Below, piece after piece: positions 16,889 through 24,757 of a stretch of 64,000 nucleotides of DNA. Position 1 is the stretch's first letter. Every line of letters starts with the position of its first letter. The stretch is from positions 868,001 through 932,000 of the forward strand of contig NZ_CP127390.1 in NCBI RefSeq assembly GCF_030286045.1, written 5' to 3'. The position numbers and the translations under genes were made by a program. The stretch is from Propionimicrobium sp. PCR01-08-3 (lineage in GTDB: Bacteria > Actinomycetota > Actinomycetes > Propionibacteriales > Propionibacteriaceae). The notes beneath the pieces were generated by a model, which did no database searches, was not told the origin of the DNA, and was given only the letters and a program-made list of their open reading frames with translations.

Positions 16889-17327
16889 CGTTCTCTCCTT
16901 ACTGGACTGCGACCTGCAGACTCATAGAGATGACGATCTGCTCACGGTGAAATGGACGGGCCACCAGTCCGCAGCGAGGAACCTGTCGACACATCGGCGA
17001 TTGTGAAGTCGCGTTCGAGGATGCCGTCATCACGACGCCGTTCAGTGGTGAAGTGCATGGGGTCGAGCCAGTAGACGCCTCGGCCGATGCTCGTTGTTGA
17101 TCTCGCCCGGTCGCGTTCGTTGCGTGTGATAGGCGCTACTACCCGACGCAGGTCGGGGTGTATTGCTCGCCTCCAATCGACCGCCCAGGCGTCGGGCGCC
17201 AGATCCATCGTTGGCCCCTCCGCCTAGAGGGACACGAATCCGGCTAGCATTCCATCAGCCGCACTACTCGTCCGGTACGCGTGGTCGAACGCATCCGGCA
17301 CTCATATCAGACTCAAAAGAGGTACAC
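16889..17327. other. Stretch without a recognisable gene
   Basis: About 440 bases lie between the DHFR-family fragment and the DUF2510 protein. A minus-strand open frame of 88 codons (16942-17208) is present. Its protein (containing RGVYWLDPMHF and RDDGILERDF) matches nothing I know and has no convincing ribosome site. It may be another eroded fragment, and no regulatory element was identified except the ribosome site AGAGG before 17328. Confidence 0.4.
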
Positions 17328-18470
17328 ATGGCCGGACCGGCGCCCGCAGGTTGGTACCCGCAAAAGGATGGAACTCAACGGTACTGGGACGGCAGCCGCT
17401 GGACTGAACAAATGACTGCGGGAACTGCTGTACCAGGACGGCCGGAGTGGACCCAGCCCGGATCGGCGCCGATGCGCGGAGGGAGCGGAATTGCCGGCCC
17501 GCAGGATCGGTTTGGTTATGAGCCCACCTTCAATCGCGACGACCCTCGGTCAGGGCAATCCGACCGAGATCGGACAGCGTCGACGCTTGTGCCGTTAGGC
17601 CAGACAGCGGGCCAGTGGCATCCCGATCCTTTCCGCCGGTTTGAGCTCCGGTGGTGGGACGGGCACAGATGGACCGAGCACGTCATGTCTCAGGGACGGC
17701 GAGCCGCCGACCCGCCTGTTCCCGGTGCGCCGATGAACTTGAAGGTGCAAGAGCAGGTGGCTTCACTCGGCCTACAGTCTCAACAGATTTCGGCGCCCGT
17801 GGGTCCGCTGTTCACCGAGCCGATTCTGGTGGTCAACCAAAAGCCCAAACTGTTCGAGGCCAAAGCGGAGTACTCGATCTTTGACCAGTACGGCCTACAG
17901 ATCGGCGCGGTCAGACAAGTCGGCGAAAACCTCATGCGGAAGGCGCTGGCTGTGACACCGGAGCGGAACCGCGCTCGCAAGCTAGAGATTCTGGATCATG
18001 GCGACCGGGTGGTCTTTAGGCTTGTGCGCCCCGCGAAGAGCGTCAAATCCAGCTTCAGTGTCTCGGCTGGTGATGGCTCCCGGATCGGGGAGATTGTGCA
18101 GGAGAACACGCCTATGCTCGGTGGGATCGTGCGGGGAGCAGTGGGTCTAATGGACCGGTTCTCCCCGGTGAATCTGGAGAGGAAAATCGGGCAGCTTGGC
18201 TATGTCCGGTTCAGCCTGATGGCGAACGATGAGATTTTGGGATCAATCCAACTTGAAGACACCGAGGAGTGGGACTTCCGGATTCAGGATGCGGATGGCG
18301 TTGAGATCGCCCGGATTACCAGGACCTGGGCCGGTTTCGCCAAGGAAATGTTCACGAAGGCCGACAACTACGTCGTGCAGATTCACCGGCCACTGGAAGG
18401 CTCGTTGCGGTCGTTGGTGATCGCCGCTGCGGTCGCTGTCGACACCGTATTCCGGCAGGACAGCAACTGA
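17328..18470 (+). CDS. Two-DUF2510, phospholipid-scramblase-like protein
   Basis: This is a 380-residue protein. Two DUF2510 units, actinobacterial tryptophan-rich motifs of membrane-associated proteins, stand at residues 5-24 (AGWYPQKDGTQRYWDGSRWT) and about 89-110 (GQWHPDPFRRFELRWWDGHR). The rest, from about residue 150, is a scramblase/LURP-one-like barrel: FTEPILVVNQKPKLFEAKAE, YSIFDQYGLQIGAV, LEILDHGDRVVFRL and a final hydrophobic helix (SLRSLVIAAAVAVDTVF). ATG 17328 has AGAGG 6-10 bases upstream. The family is linked to membrane or stress functions, but no reaction can be assigned. It stands alone. Confidence 0.75.
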   Translation: MAGPAPAGWYPQKDGTQRYWDGSRWTEQMTAGTAVPGRPEWTQPGSAPMRGGSGIAGPQDRFGYEPTFNRDDPRSGQSDRDRTASTLVPLGQTAGQWHPDPFRRFELRWWDGHRWTEHVMSQGRRAADPPVPGAPMNLKVQEQVASLGLQSQQISAPVGPLFTEPILVVNQKPKLFEAKAEYSIFDQYGLQIGAVRQVGENLMRKALAVTPERNRARKLEILDHGDRVVFRLVRPAKSVKSSFSVSAGDGSRIGEIVQENTPMLGGIVRGAVGLMDRFSPVNLERKIGQLGYVRFSLMANDEILGSIQLEDTEEWDFRIQDADGVEIARITRTWAGFAKEMFTKADNYVVQIHRPLEGSLRSLVIAAAVAVDTVFRQDSN

Positions 18471-18744
18471 GCTGCCCAAGCAAAATTACTACGTTCTTCA
18501 GTGGCTTCAGCGGTTTTGTGCCTAACGCCCGCAATGCGCGGCACGTGTCGTGATCCCGCGCGGTGGCAGCGTCCCGGAATTCGGTGGGTAGTTCGAGCAT
18601 GCAAGGAAGAGCACCACGAGAGATCCTGCGTCTAGATGACTGAAGCGCCGCAGTCTCATGCAAAGAGCACACCAGGCACACAGAGTTCACACAGCGTCAG
18701 TCGGTTGATTATCTCTCATGCGGACGCCCATGGGAGGATCACAG

Positions 18745-19941
18745 ATGAGACGCTCGACCAAGATCGCCGCAGGACTAATTGCCTCGATCCTGATGCTCAC
18801 GGGCTGCGGCACAGCCGTGGGCTCGGACGAGAGCGCCTCGTCCACGGCGAGTCCCGCAGCCGGCTCCACGGCGGAAACCACCACCAGCAATGCATCGTCC
18901 GAACCGACGACCACCTCGGCCGCCACGGACAGCACGGACGTGGACTGGAGCGCGCTGCCGACCACCGAAGTGACGCTCACCGATGAAGGTCTGGCCATCA
19001 CAGAGACGGGAACCTATGTGCTGAGTGGCTCGTCCACGGGCCAGGTGACGGTGAACGCCGACGGCGACGTGCGAATCATCTTGTCGAATGCCACGATCAA
19101 TTCGAGCGTCGGCGCCGCCATTCAGGTCGATCAGGCCGAGTTGACCGCCATCGAACTGGCCGATGGCACCACGAATACGATCTCGGACGCCGCGACCCGC
19201 AGCGATGAAGAGATCGACGGCGCCATCTACTCGTCCGACGATCTGTTTATCAGCGGAACGGGTACCTTGAACGTCACTGCGAATTTCGCGGATGGCATCG
19301 TCGGCAAGGACAACCTGACGATCGACTCCGGCACGATCAATGTCACCAGCGTGGACGACGGAATCCGCGGCACGGACTCGCTGACCATCAACGGTGGCAC
19401 CATAGCCATCGATGCGACCGGTGACGGAATGAAATCCAGCAACGACACCGACCAGGGCATGGGACAACTCACAATCACCGGCGGCGACATCACCATCTCG
19501 ACCGGGGATGACGCGGTGAAAGCCGAGCAGCAGATCACAATCGGCGGCGGCACCCTCAACATCACCCAGTCAGTTGAGGGCATCGAGGCTCCGGTCATCG
19601 TTATCGACGATGGCACGATTACCCTCAATGCCTCCGATGACGGCATCAACGCCTCGACCTCGGCAATCATCACGAGCGGACTGAGTGTCACCATCAACGG
19701 CGGCAGCCTCACCATCGTGATGGGTGAAGGTGACACCGACGCCATCGACAGCAACGGCGACCTGACGATCAACGACGGCACCATCGACATCACCGCACAG
19801 TCGCCGTTCGATTACGACGGCACCGGCGCGCTCAACGGTGGAACCGTCACCGTCAACGGAGAGCAGGTGAGCGAGCTCACCAACCAGATGATGGGCGGTG
19901 GCATGGGAGGCGGAATGGCTGGCGGCCCCGGCGCGAGGTAG
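18745..19941 (+). CDS. Carbohydrate-binding lipoprotein (Cthe_2159-like beta-helix)
   Basis: This protein of about 398 residues has a lipoprotein signal (MRRSTKIAAGLIASILMLTG followed by Cys), so it is exported and anchored at the membrane. A Ser/Thr-rich linker follows. The body is made of repeated strands such as GTYVLSGSSTGQVTVNADGD, LTIDSGTINVTSVDDGIRG and LTITGGDITISTGDDAVKAE. These repeats are typical of the calcium-binding parallel beta-helix family (PF14262) whose founding member binds polygalacturonate and cellulose. The C terminus is Gly/Met-rich (MMGGGMGGGMAGG). GGGAGG at 18732-18737 supports ATG 18745. The ligand here is unknown; a pectin-type sugar would fit the hexuronate genes further right but is speculative. 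Confidence 0.8.
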   Translation: MRRSTKIAAGLIASILMLTGCGTAVGSDESASSTASPAAGSTAETTTSNASSEPTTTSAATDSTDVDWSALPTTEVTLTDEGLAITETGTYVLSGSSTGQVTVNADGDVRIILSNATINSSVGAAIQVDQAELTAIELADGTTNTISDAATRSDEEIDGAIYSSDDLFISGTGTLNVTANFADGIVGKDNLTIDSGTINVTSVDDGIRGTDSLTINGGTIAIDATGDGMKSSNDTDQGMGQLTITGGDITISTGDDAVKAEQQITIGGGTLNITQSVEGIEAPVIVIDDGTITLNASDDGINASTSAIITSGLSVTINGGSLTIVMGEGDTDAIDSNGDLTINDGTIDITAQSPFDYDGTGALNGGTVTVNGEQVSELTNQMMGGGMGGGMAGGPGAR

Positions 19942-19961
19942 TCGATTCAGGCCATGAACAA

Positions 19962-19996
19962 GGGGTCCGGCATCGTGATGGTGCCGGACCCTATTG
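19962..19996 (+). terminator. Rho-independent terminator after the lipoprotein gene
   Basis: A perfect 10-bp stem (GGGTCCGGCA / TGCCGGACCC, 19963-19972 and 19982-19991) with a 9-base loop starts 21 bases after the stop codon. It is followed by TATT rather than a strong T run. Confidence 0.7.
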
Positions 19997-20210
19997 GGTT
20001 GTTCCACCGAAGGACACTGCGTCGATGTGTCAGTGTCCGACTCGATTCAACCCCGTGTGGCTAGGCGCTCAGCATCAGTCACATCGTCACCTATGGACGA
20101 TTCCCCGAGGGGGCGCCCGACCAGTCGCCGTGCGGATAGGTGCTCAGCCGTCGATCTGGAAACCCGGCTCATACTTTGCGTATCGCGCGAGGACACGCCG
20201 GCTCCTGTGC

Positions 20211-21290
20211 TCAGGCCTCCAGGTAGCGGACGAGCGTCCGGACTGCATCGCGTCCGGCCCGGTTGGCCCCGACGGTTGATTGCGAGGGGCCGTATCCGAT
20301 CAGATGGACGCGAGGTTCCCCAGCGACCTGGGTGCCTTTCATCTGGATCCCGCCACGTTCGTTCTTCAATCCCAGCGAATCAAGGTGACTGATATCGGGC
20401 CGGAATCCCGTTGCCCACAAGATGACGTCAACCGGTGTGAATGAGCCATCCGCCTCGCGTACGCCGCCAGCCTCGATAGCGGCGAACATCGGATGCCGGA
20501 CGAGCGCTCCGCGATCTTGAGCGGCGATCGCATAGGGCGACCACATCAATCCCGTGTTTGCCACGATGCTGCCCGGCGGTTCGCCGGCTTCGACGGCCTT
20601 GGTTGCCTTGGCGATGACTTCGCGTCCTTCGATTTCGGGACGAAACGGGCCCTCTCGAAAAACCGGTTCCTCGCGGGTAAACCAGAATGTGGTGGCCACT
20701 CGCGAGATTTCCTCGAGTTGCTGAATAGCCGAGATTCCGCCGCCGACGATCGCCACCCGCTGGCCCGCGAATTCCTCGAGAGACACGTACTCGCGGGTAT
20801 GTAGCTGACGTCCTGTGAAGGTGTTTTGGCCGGGGTAGTGGGGTAACACAGGGTTGTTCCACGTGCCGGTCGCGTTGATGAATGCGCGGGTGCGCCAAGG
20901 CCCTCGATCGGTTTCGACGATCAGTTTGCCGCGGGGATCATCGTCCGCGCGGGTAACAGATGTGACTCTCACCGGGCGCAGGATCGGCAGCCGGTTGCGC
21001 CGCTCGAAGTCGGCGAAGTAGGCGGGTATCGCGTCCTTGCTGGGTTGATCGGGATCGATTTCAGGCGTCGGGAAGCCCGGCAAGCCGAAGATGCCGTTGA
21101 CCGTCGCCATCCGCAGTGACTTCCAGCGATGCTGCCATGCGCCACCGGGAGCAGGATTCTGGTCCAATATCACGAAGGTGCGGTCCGCTGAATCATCATC
21201 TGCGGACCCGAACCCGCGCCGTTCCAGGTGATAACCGGCCGAAAGACCCGCCTGCCCGGCCCCGATCACCACGACCGTTGTATGCCTCAT
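20211..21290 (-). CDS. Flavin-dependent NAD(P)H oxidoreductase, monooxygenase-like
   Basis: This 359-residue protein has two dinucleotide-binding folds: FAD motif VVVIGAGQAGLSAGYHLERR at the N terminus and NAD(P)H motif VAIVGGGISAIQQLEEIS in the middle. They are joined by the flavin-monooxygenase-like FINATGTWNNP and ending ILWATGFRPDISHL, with GYGPSQSTVGANRAGRDAV at the C terminus. The layout is that of the single-component flavin monooxygenase/CzcO-like group (often annotated as putative flavoproteins of K+ transport or baeyerases). The substrate is unknown. It stands alone, convergent with the lipoprotein gene. Confidence 0.8.
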   Translation of the reverse strand: MRHTTVVVIGAGQAGLSAGYHLERRGFGSADDDSADRTFVILDQNPAPGGAWQHRWKSLRMATVNGIFGLPGFPTPEIDPDQPSKDAIPAYFADFERRNRLPILRPVRVTSVTRADDDPRGKLIVETDRGPWRTRAFINATGTWNNPVLPHYPGQNTFTGRQLHTREYVSLEEFAGQRVAIVGGGISAIQQLEEISRVATTFWFTREEPVFREGPFRPEIEGREVIAKATKAVEAGEPPGSIVANTGLMWSPYAIAAQDRGALVRHPMFAAIEAGGVREADGSFTPVDVILWATGFRPDISHLDSLGLKNERGGIQMKGTQVAGEPRVHLIGYGPSQSTVGANRAGRDAVRTLVRYLEA

Positions 21291-21488
21291 GCGGCGTCCG
21301 CAAGGTTGCCTCTAACAGAAGCCGAATCGGCGTCTCCCATAGCTCGACCTTAGCCCGGATCCGCGACGCGTCCTGGTCTTCGGTGTTCACATAGAATTGC
21401 GCAAAGCGCAAAGTCGGGCAGCGCGTGACGCAGAGATCCCAGTCCTGCCACACGCGAGACTGCCATCAGCTACCGTCCCGGAGGTCGT

Positions 21489-21719
21489 ATGTTCGAAAGA
21501 ATCACCATTGACCCAGCCGTCATGGGAGGCCAACCGGCCATACGTGGTATGCGATTCCCGGTGCGGACGATCGTGCGAATGGTTGCACAAGGGATGCCGG
21601 CCGAGCAGATTCTCGCTGAGCATCCCGACCTCGAGGCGGAAGACATTCGCGCTTCGCTTGAATATGCAGCGGCCGTACTCGATGCGGAGACATATTTGCC
21701 GTTGGCCCACACCGCATGA
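21489..21719 (+). CDS. DUF433 antitoxin
   Basis: This is a 76-residue protein with the whole DUF433 signature: ITIDPAVMGGQPAIRGMRFP, VRTIVRMVAQGMPAEQILAE and DIRASLEYAAAVLDAE. DUF433 proteins carry a winged-HTH-like fold and act as antitoxins to DUF5615/PIN-like toxins. Its stop overlaps the toxin start (ATGA, 21716-21719). GGAGG just upstream of ATG 21489 supports the start. It is expected to repress its own operon. Confidence 0.88.
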   Translation: MFERITIDPAVMGGQPAIRGMRFPVRTIVRMVAQGMPAEQILAEHPDLEAEDIRASLEYAAAVLDAETYLPLAHTA

Positions 21720-22084
21720 AACTTTTACTCGATCAGAATCTCTCGCCGAGCATTTGTGACTATCTGGCCGGCTTTGGGATCCAGTCATTGCACGTGCGGG
21801 ATGTGGGTCTCCGTGATGCTTCCGACGAAGAGATTCTTGGATATGCGCGTCGTGAGGAACTAGTGGTTGTCTCCCAGGACTCCGACTTCACTAATCTTCT
21901 TGTCTGGCAGAACACTTCACGGCCTTCGTTGATTCTGCTGCGGCTTCCGAATGCGGTCGCTGCGGCAGATATAGCCGAGGTTTTGGCCGCGAATCTGGGA
22001 GCTATCTCCGATCACCTGAGATCCGGAGCCATAGTGTCGCTGAACAGCGAAAGGATTCGTGTGCGGCGATTGCCGCTTGGTTAA
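21716..22084 (+). CDS. DUF5615 PIN-like toxin (Mut7-C-type RNase)
   Basis: This is a 122-residue PIN-like protein: N-terminal LLLDQNLSPSICDYL with Asp5, followed by the acidic ASDEEILGYARREELVVVSQ and DSDFTNLL (catalytic-type acids). These are the conserved features of DUF5615 toxins thought to be ribonucleases. It is coupled to the DUF433 gene by a 4-base overlap. Immediately downstream (22152-22170) is a 7-bp stem-loop (GCCACCG/CGGTGGC) without a T tract. A decayed second copy of this antitoxin/toxin junction lies at 22955-23030. Confidence 0.88.
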   Translation: MKLLLDQNLSPSICDYLAGFGIQSLHVRDVGLRDASDEEILGYARREELVVVSQDSDFTNLLVWQNTSRPSLILLRLPNAVAAADIAEVLAANLGAISDHLRSGAIVSLNSERIRVRRLPLG

Positions 22085-22239
22085 ATGACGATTACGGCAT
22101 CAGAGTAATGCGCTTGTCTGCGACTGCGCGTCGGCCTTGCCGTCGGCGTCAGCCACCGCGCGCCGGTGGCCCCTCCTTCACTGACGACCACTGTCGAGCC
22201 GTGCCGACACGAGTCCTCGCGAGACCTGAGATGGAATTC

Positions 22240-22269
22240 TCGACCTGCAGATAACACACCTGTTATAAT
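22240..22269 (+). promoter_or_regulatory. Promoter and overlapping operator of the HigBA operon
   Basis: A consensus -10 TATAAT stands at 22264-22269 with a weak -35 TCGACC at 22240-22245 (18-base spacing). A perfect inverted repeat ATAACA-CACC-TGTTAT (22251-22266) overlaps the -10 element. That placement suits repression by the operon's own HTH antitoxin. TATAAT is striking in this high-GC background. Confidence 0.7.
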
Positions 22270-22291
22270 CACGTCATGTGGGGGTGTCCTG

Positions 22292-22603
22292 GTGCACCCG
22301 GAGGCTGAGACAGAGTACTCAGCTCTGGATGCGCGAGAAGCAGTCGCGGTGGACAATGCGATCGCCAAGCTGGCAAACGCCGGTCCGCAGCTCCCGTATC
22401 CGCACAGCAGTGCGGTGAGAGGCGCGCGGAGGCTTCGAGAACTCAGGCCTCGTGGTGGCAGGAGCGTCACTCGAGCCTTGTATCGACAGATCGGTAATGT
22501 CCTGGTTATCGGCGCCTTTGCGCCCGAAGTTGAGTCGGATGTGAAGGGTTTCAGGAAGGCTTGTGGATTGGCGGAACGACGGTTGGATGAGGTGGAGGAG
22601 TGA
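22292..22603 (+). CDS. higB: HigB/RelE-type toxin (Gp49-like)
   Basis: This is a toxin of about 103 residues of the phage-derived Gp49/HigB group, ribosome-dependent mRNA endonucleases of the RelE fold. It shows the usual order: ALDAREAVAVDNAIAKLANA, a central basic strand RGARRLRELRPRGGRSVTRAL (two motifs joined), YRQIGNVLVIGAFAPE and a C-terminal helix. GTG 22292 has GGGGG seven bases upstream and lies about 16 bases after the expected transcription start. The antitoxin gene follows 3 bases after the stop, toxin first, which is the typical HigBA order. Confidence 0.8.
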   Translation: MHPEAETEYSALDAREAVAVDNAIAKLANAGPQLPYPHSSAVRGARRLRELRPRGGRSVTRALYRQIGNVLVIGAFAPEVESDVKGFRKACGLAERRLDEVEE

Positions 22604-22606
22604 CTG

Positions 22607-22927
22607 ATGAAAGTGTCAGACCTGAGAAGGCATGAGGATGTTCGAGAGGGGCGTGTTGCCAAGGATAGGGCCTACGCCGTGGAGGCGGACAGGCTGGCGC
22701 TGGCAGGCGCAGTGAGTGTCGCTGTAGTCCGGTACCGATCCGAGTGTGGCCTGACGCAAACGGCCTTCGCCGCCGAAATGGGATGGAAGCAGCCGCAGGT
22801 CGCGAGGTTGGAGCGAGGTGACGTCACCCCGTCTTGGGAGACGCTTGAGCGTCTAGCACGCGCTGGGGTGATCGAGGTTCACCTGGGGCGGCAAGGGACG
22901 ATCGTGCGCGAGCTTGCATCGGCGTGA
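22607..22927 (+). CDS. higA: HigA-type XRE antitoxin
   Basis: This is a 106-residue protein with an XRE helix-turn-helix at about residues 41-80: YRSECGLTQTAFAAEMGWKQ and PQVARLERGDVTPSWETLER. The N terminus (DLRRHEDVREGRVAKDRAYA) is the part that usually binds the toxin. It lies 3 bases after higB in the same operon and is the likely binder of the inverted repeat overlapping the promoter at 22251-22266. Confidence 0.85.
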   Translation: MKVSDLRRHEDVREGRVAKDRAYAVEADRLALAGAVSVAVVRYRSECGLTQTAFAAEMGWKQPQVARLERGDVTPSWETLERLARAGVIEVHLGRQGTIVRELASA

Positions 22928-22954
22928 CCAACGCTCCTTCGCCAGTATGGACGT

Positions 22955-23030
22955 GGACCGGAGCGAGCTACATATTTTACCGTGGCGCACACCACATGAA
23001 CCTTTTATTCGATCGGAATCTAGCGCTTGC
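22955..23030 (+). pseudogene. Decayed copy of a DUF433/DUF5615 junction
   Basis: The sequence around 22960-23020 is clearly homologous to 21683-21745. Shared blocks include ACATATTT, GCACACC/CCCACACC and the overlapping stop/start, followed by MNLLFDRNLA against MKLLLDQNLS of the intact toxin. Only the last antitoxin residues and the first toxin residues remain. The intact pair and this remnant therefore flank the HigBA operon as imperfect direct copies. Confidence 0.65.
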
Positions 23031-23084
23031 ACATCGGCGGATCCGAGGTTTGAGAGTCTTTTCTGCTTTGACTGATTGGACCGC

Positions 23085-23780
23085 CTACGCCGCGGGCTCG
23101 ATGAGGGTCGGGTCATTCGGGTCGACCGTGCGGACGCTGTTCACCCGGCGGTCGACGATGTGGTGTCTGATGGTCGACGCCATCGTGGACGATGAATCGT
23201 CCAGTGTTCCGAGGAGTTCGAGTCGTCCGTGCTGGTCGAGCTTGATCGGGTCGAGCCAGGCGTCCATGGCATCGGGTGTCAGGAAGGCAGGCATCCGGTC
23301 GTGTACCTCGCCGAGTGCATCATGCGCCTGCCGGGTGATGACGACGAAGCATCGGGTGCGCTCGCCCTTGAGGTCCATCGACCAGGTGAGCCCGGCGGCG
23401 GCGAGAATCTTGTCGTCCCCATGCAGGAAGTGCGGAATCTTGAAGTTCTTCTCGCCCGTCCATTCGTAATACCCCCGCATCGGGACGACGCAGCGGGCCG
23501 CCGTGAACGCCGGCGTCCAGAACCCGGAAACCAGCTTCTCCATCCGGGCGTTGATGATCGGCGCGCCACGCGGCCTGGACGCAGGCTTCGGCCACTCCCA
23601 CCGCACGAGCTCGAGGGTCCTGCCGTCGCTGCGATCACGGACGATGGGCGCGGAGTCGGTGGGTGCGATCGAGTAGGACCCTCGCCATTGCTGCCACCAG
23701 TCCTCGGGCGCAGGCTCCTGTATGAAGAGGCCCCGAACCAGGTCATCGGTCTTGGCATCCAACGCGAATCGGCCGCACAT
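23085..23780 (-). CDS. SRAP/YedK abasic-site DNA-protein crosslinking enzyme
   Basis: This 231-residue protein is set to start at ATG 23780 so that the catalytic Cys is residue 2 after Met removal (MCGRF). Members of this family (YedK, human HMCES) crosslink to abasic sites in single-stranded DNA through Cys2. The other active-site residues are in place: Asn77 in PIINARMEK, Glu106 in GYYEW and His160 in VHDRMPAFL. Length is normal. It is a single gene, convergent with HigBA and divergent from the Nudix regulator. Confidence 0.92.
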   Translation of the reverse strand: MCGRFALDAKTDDLVRGLFIQEPAPEDWWQQWRGSYSIAPTDSAPIVRDRSDGRTLELVRWEWPKPASRPRGAPIINARMEKLVSGFWTPAFTAARCVVPMRGYYEWTGEKNFKIPHFLHGDDKILAAAGLTWSMDLKGERTRCFVVITRQAHDALGEVHDRMPAFLTPDAMDAWLDPIKLDQHGRLELLGTLDDSSSTMASTIRHHIVDRRVNSVRTVDPNDPTLIEPAA

Positions 23781-24031
23781 GCCTCCCAGGGTATGCGGCC
23801 TTCTCGTCAACCAGCCTTTTGCTCACCGACTTGTGAATGCCGCGTTGCCCTCGGGCGCCTCGTCGATCTCGTATAGCCAGGCTCTCGGTTTGTGCTGTAT
23901 CGCTGCGGTGCTGTGTCGCCTCCATCTGGATCTTTCTCACAACGACACCGCGAGCGGGTTCACTATCCGATTCAAGGAATGTGGGCTTTCGGACGATAAA
24001 CCGAGAACGCTGGATCGGTAACATACGTTCC

Positions 24032-24757
24032 GTGAAGAGGGCACCTTTCCGAGATCAGGCCGGTGTGGCGAAGTACCGCCACGAAGTGCTCGCCGTCGTC
24101 CTTCGAGCCGATCCTGGGCCGACCACGAAACTCCAGGTGCTGGCCAGAAGCCGTGAGCATGAGCCCTTTGCGGGCAAGCCTGCGTTGCCCAGCGGTCCGG
24201 TCGAAGTGGACGAGTCGATGGAAGACGCGATGAGCCGGCACCTGGCCGGCCAACTCGGGCTGGCGGAGCTCGCACACCGCGAGCAGCTGGCCACTTACTC
24301 GGATCCGGAGCGTGATCCTTTCGAGCGGACGATCGCCACCGCCTACCTGGGCCTGGTGCCCTGCGACAACGAACAGCCGCTGGTGCCGGAGGCGGTCTGG
24401 ATCGACGTAGCCGACCTCCCCGAGATGGCCTTCGATCATCACCGGGTCGTCGAGAGCGCCTTGGATCGGCTGCGCGGCAAGTTCTCGTACACGAACATCG
24501 CATTTGCCCTGGCCCCTGCCGAGTTCACCATGGCGACTCTGCGCGGTATCTATGAGGCGGCGCTCGGCCACGACGTCGATGTCACCAATCTGTCCCGGGT
24601 GCTGCGTCGGCGCGGGCAGATCGAGCGGGTCGGCACGCATGCCGAATCGGGCGCGCGGGGTGGGCGTCCACCGAGCACCTGGCGATTCACCGCCGACAAG
24701 TTCCAGGTGACCGATCCCTTCGCGGCGCTGGGGCCTGGCCGGGCACCGATCACCTGA
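24032..24757 (+). CDS. NrtR-like Nudix-fold transcriptional regulator
   Basis: From GTG 24032 this is a 241-residue protein: a Nudix domain (about 10-150) followed by a winged helix (about 160-235: FTMATLRGIYEAALGHDVDV, LSRVLRRRGQIERVG, RPPSTWRF). This is the NrtR layout, in which an ADP-ribose-sensing Nudix domain controls NAD-metabolism genes. The Nudix box is degenerate (SGPVEVDESMEDAMSRHLAG then QLG): the REXXEE core is RHLAGQ, so hydrolysis is unlikely and sensing is expected. An inverted repeat ACCGA/TCGGT (24000-24019) just upstream could be its own operator. No nad genes are nearby, so the target is open. Confidence 0.75.
   Translation: MKRAPFRDQAGVAKYRHEVLAVVLRADPGPTTKLQVLARSREHEPFAGKPALPSGPVEVDESMEDAMSRHLAGQLGLAELAHREQLATYSDPERDPFERTIATAYLGLVPCDNEQPLVPEAVWIDVADLPEMAFDHHRVVESALDRLRGKFSYTNIAFALAPAEFTMATLRGIYEAALGHDVDVTNLSRVLRRRGQIERVGTHAESGARGGRPPSTWRFTADKFQVTDPFAALGPGRAPIT

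Noticed and set aside
16942-17208. 88-codon minus-strand open frame as a gene
   Set aside because: There is no recognisable family and no clear ribosome site; it lies among gene fragments and is mentioned only as content of the gap.
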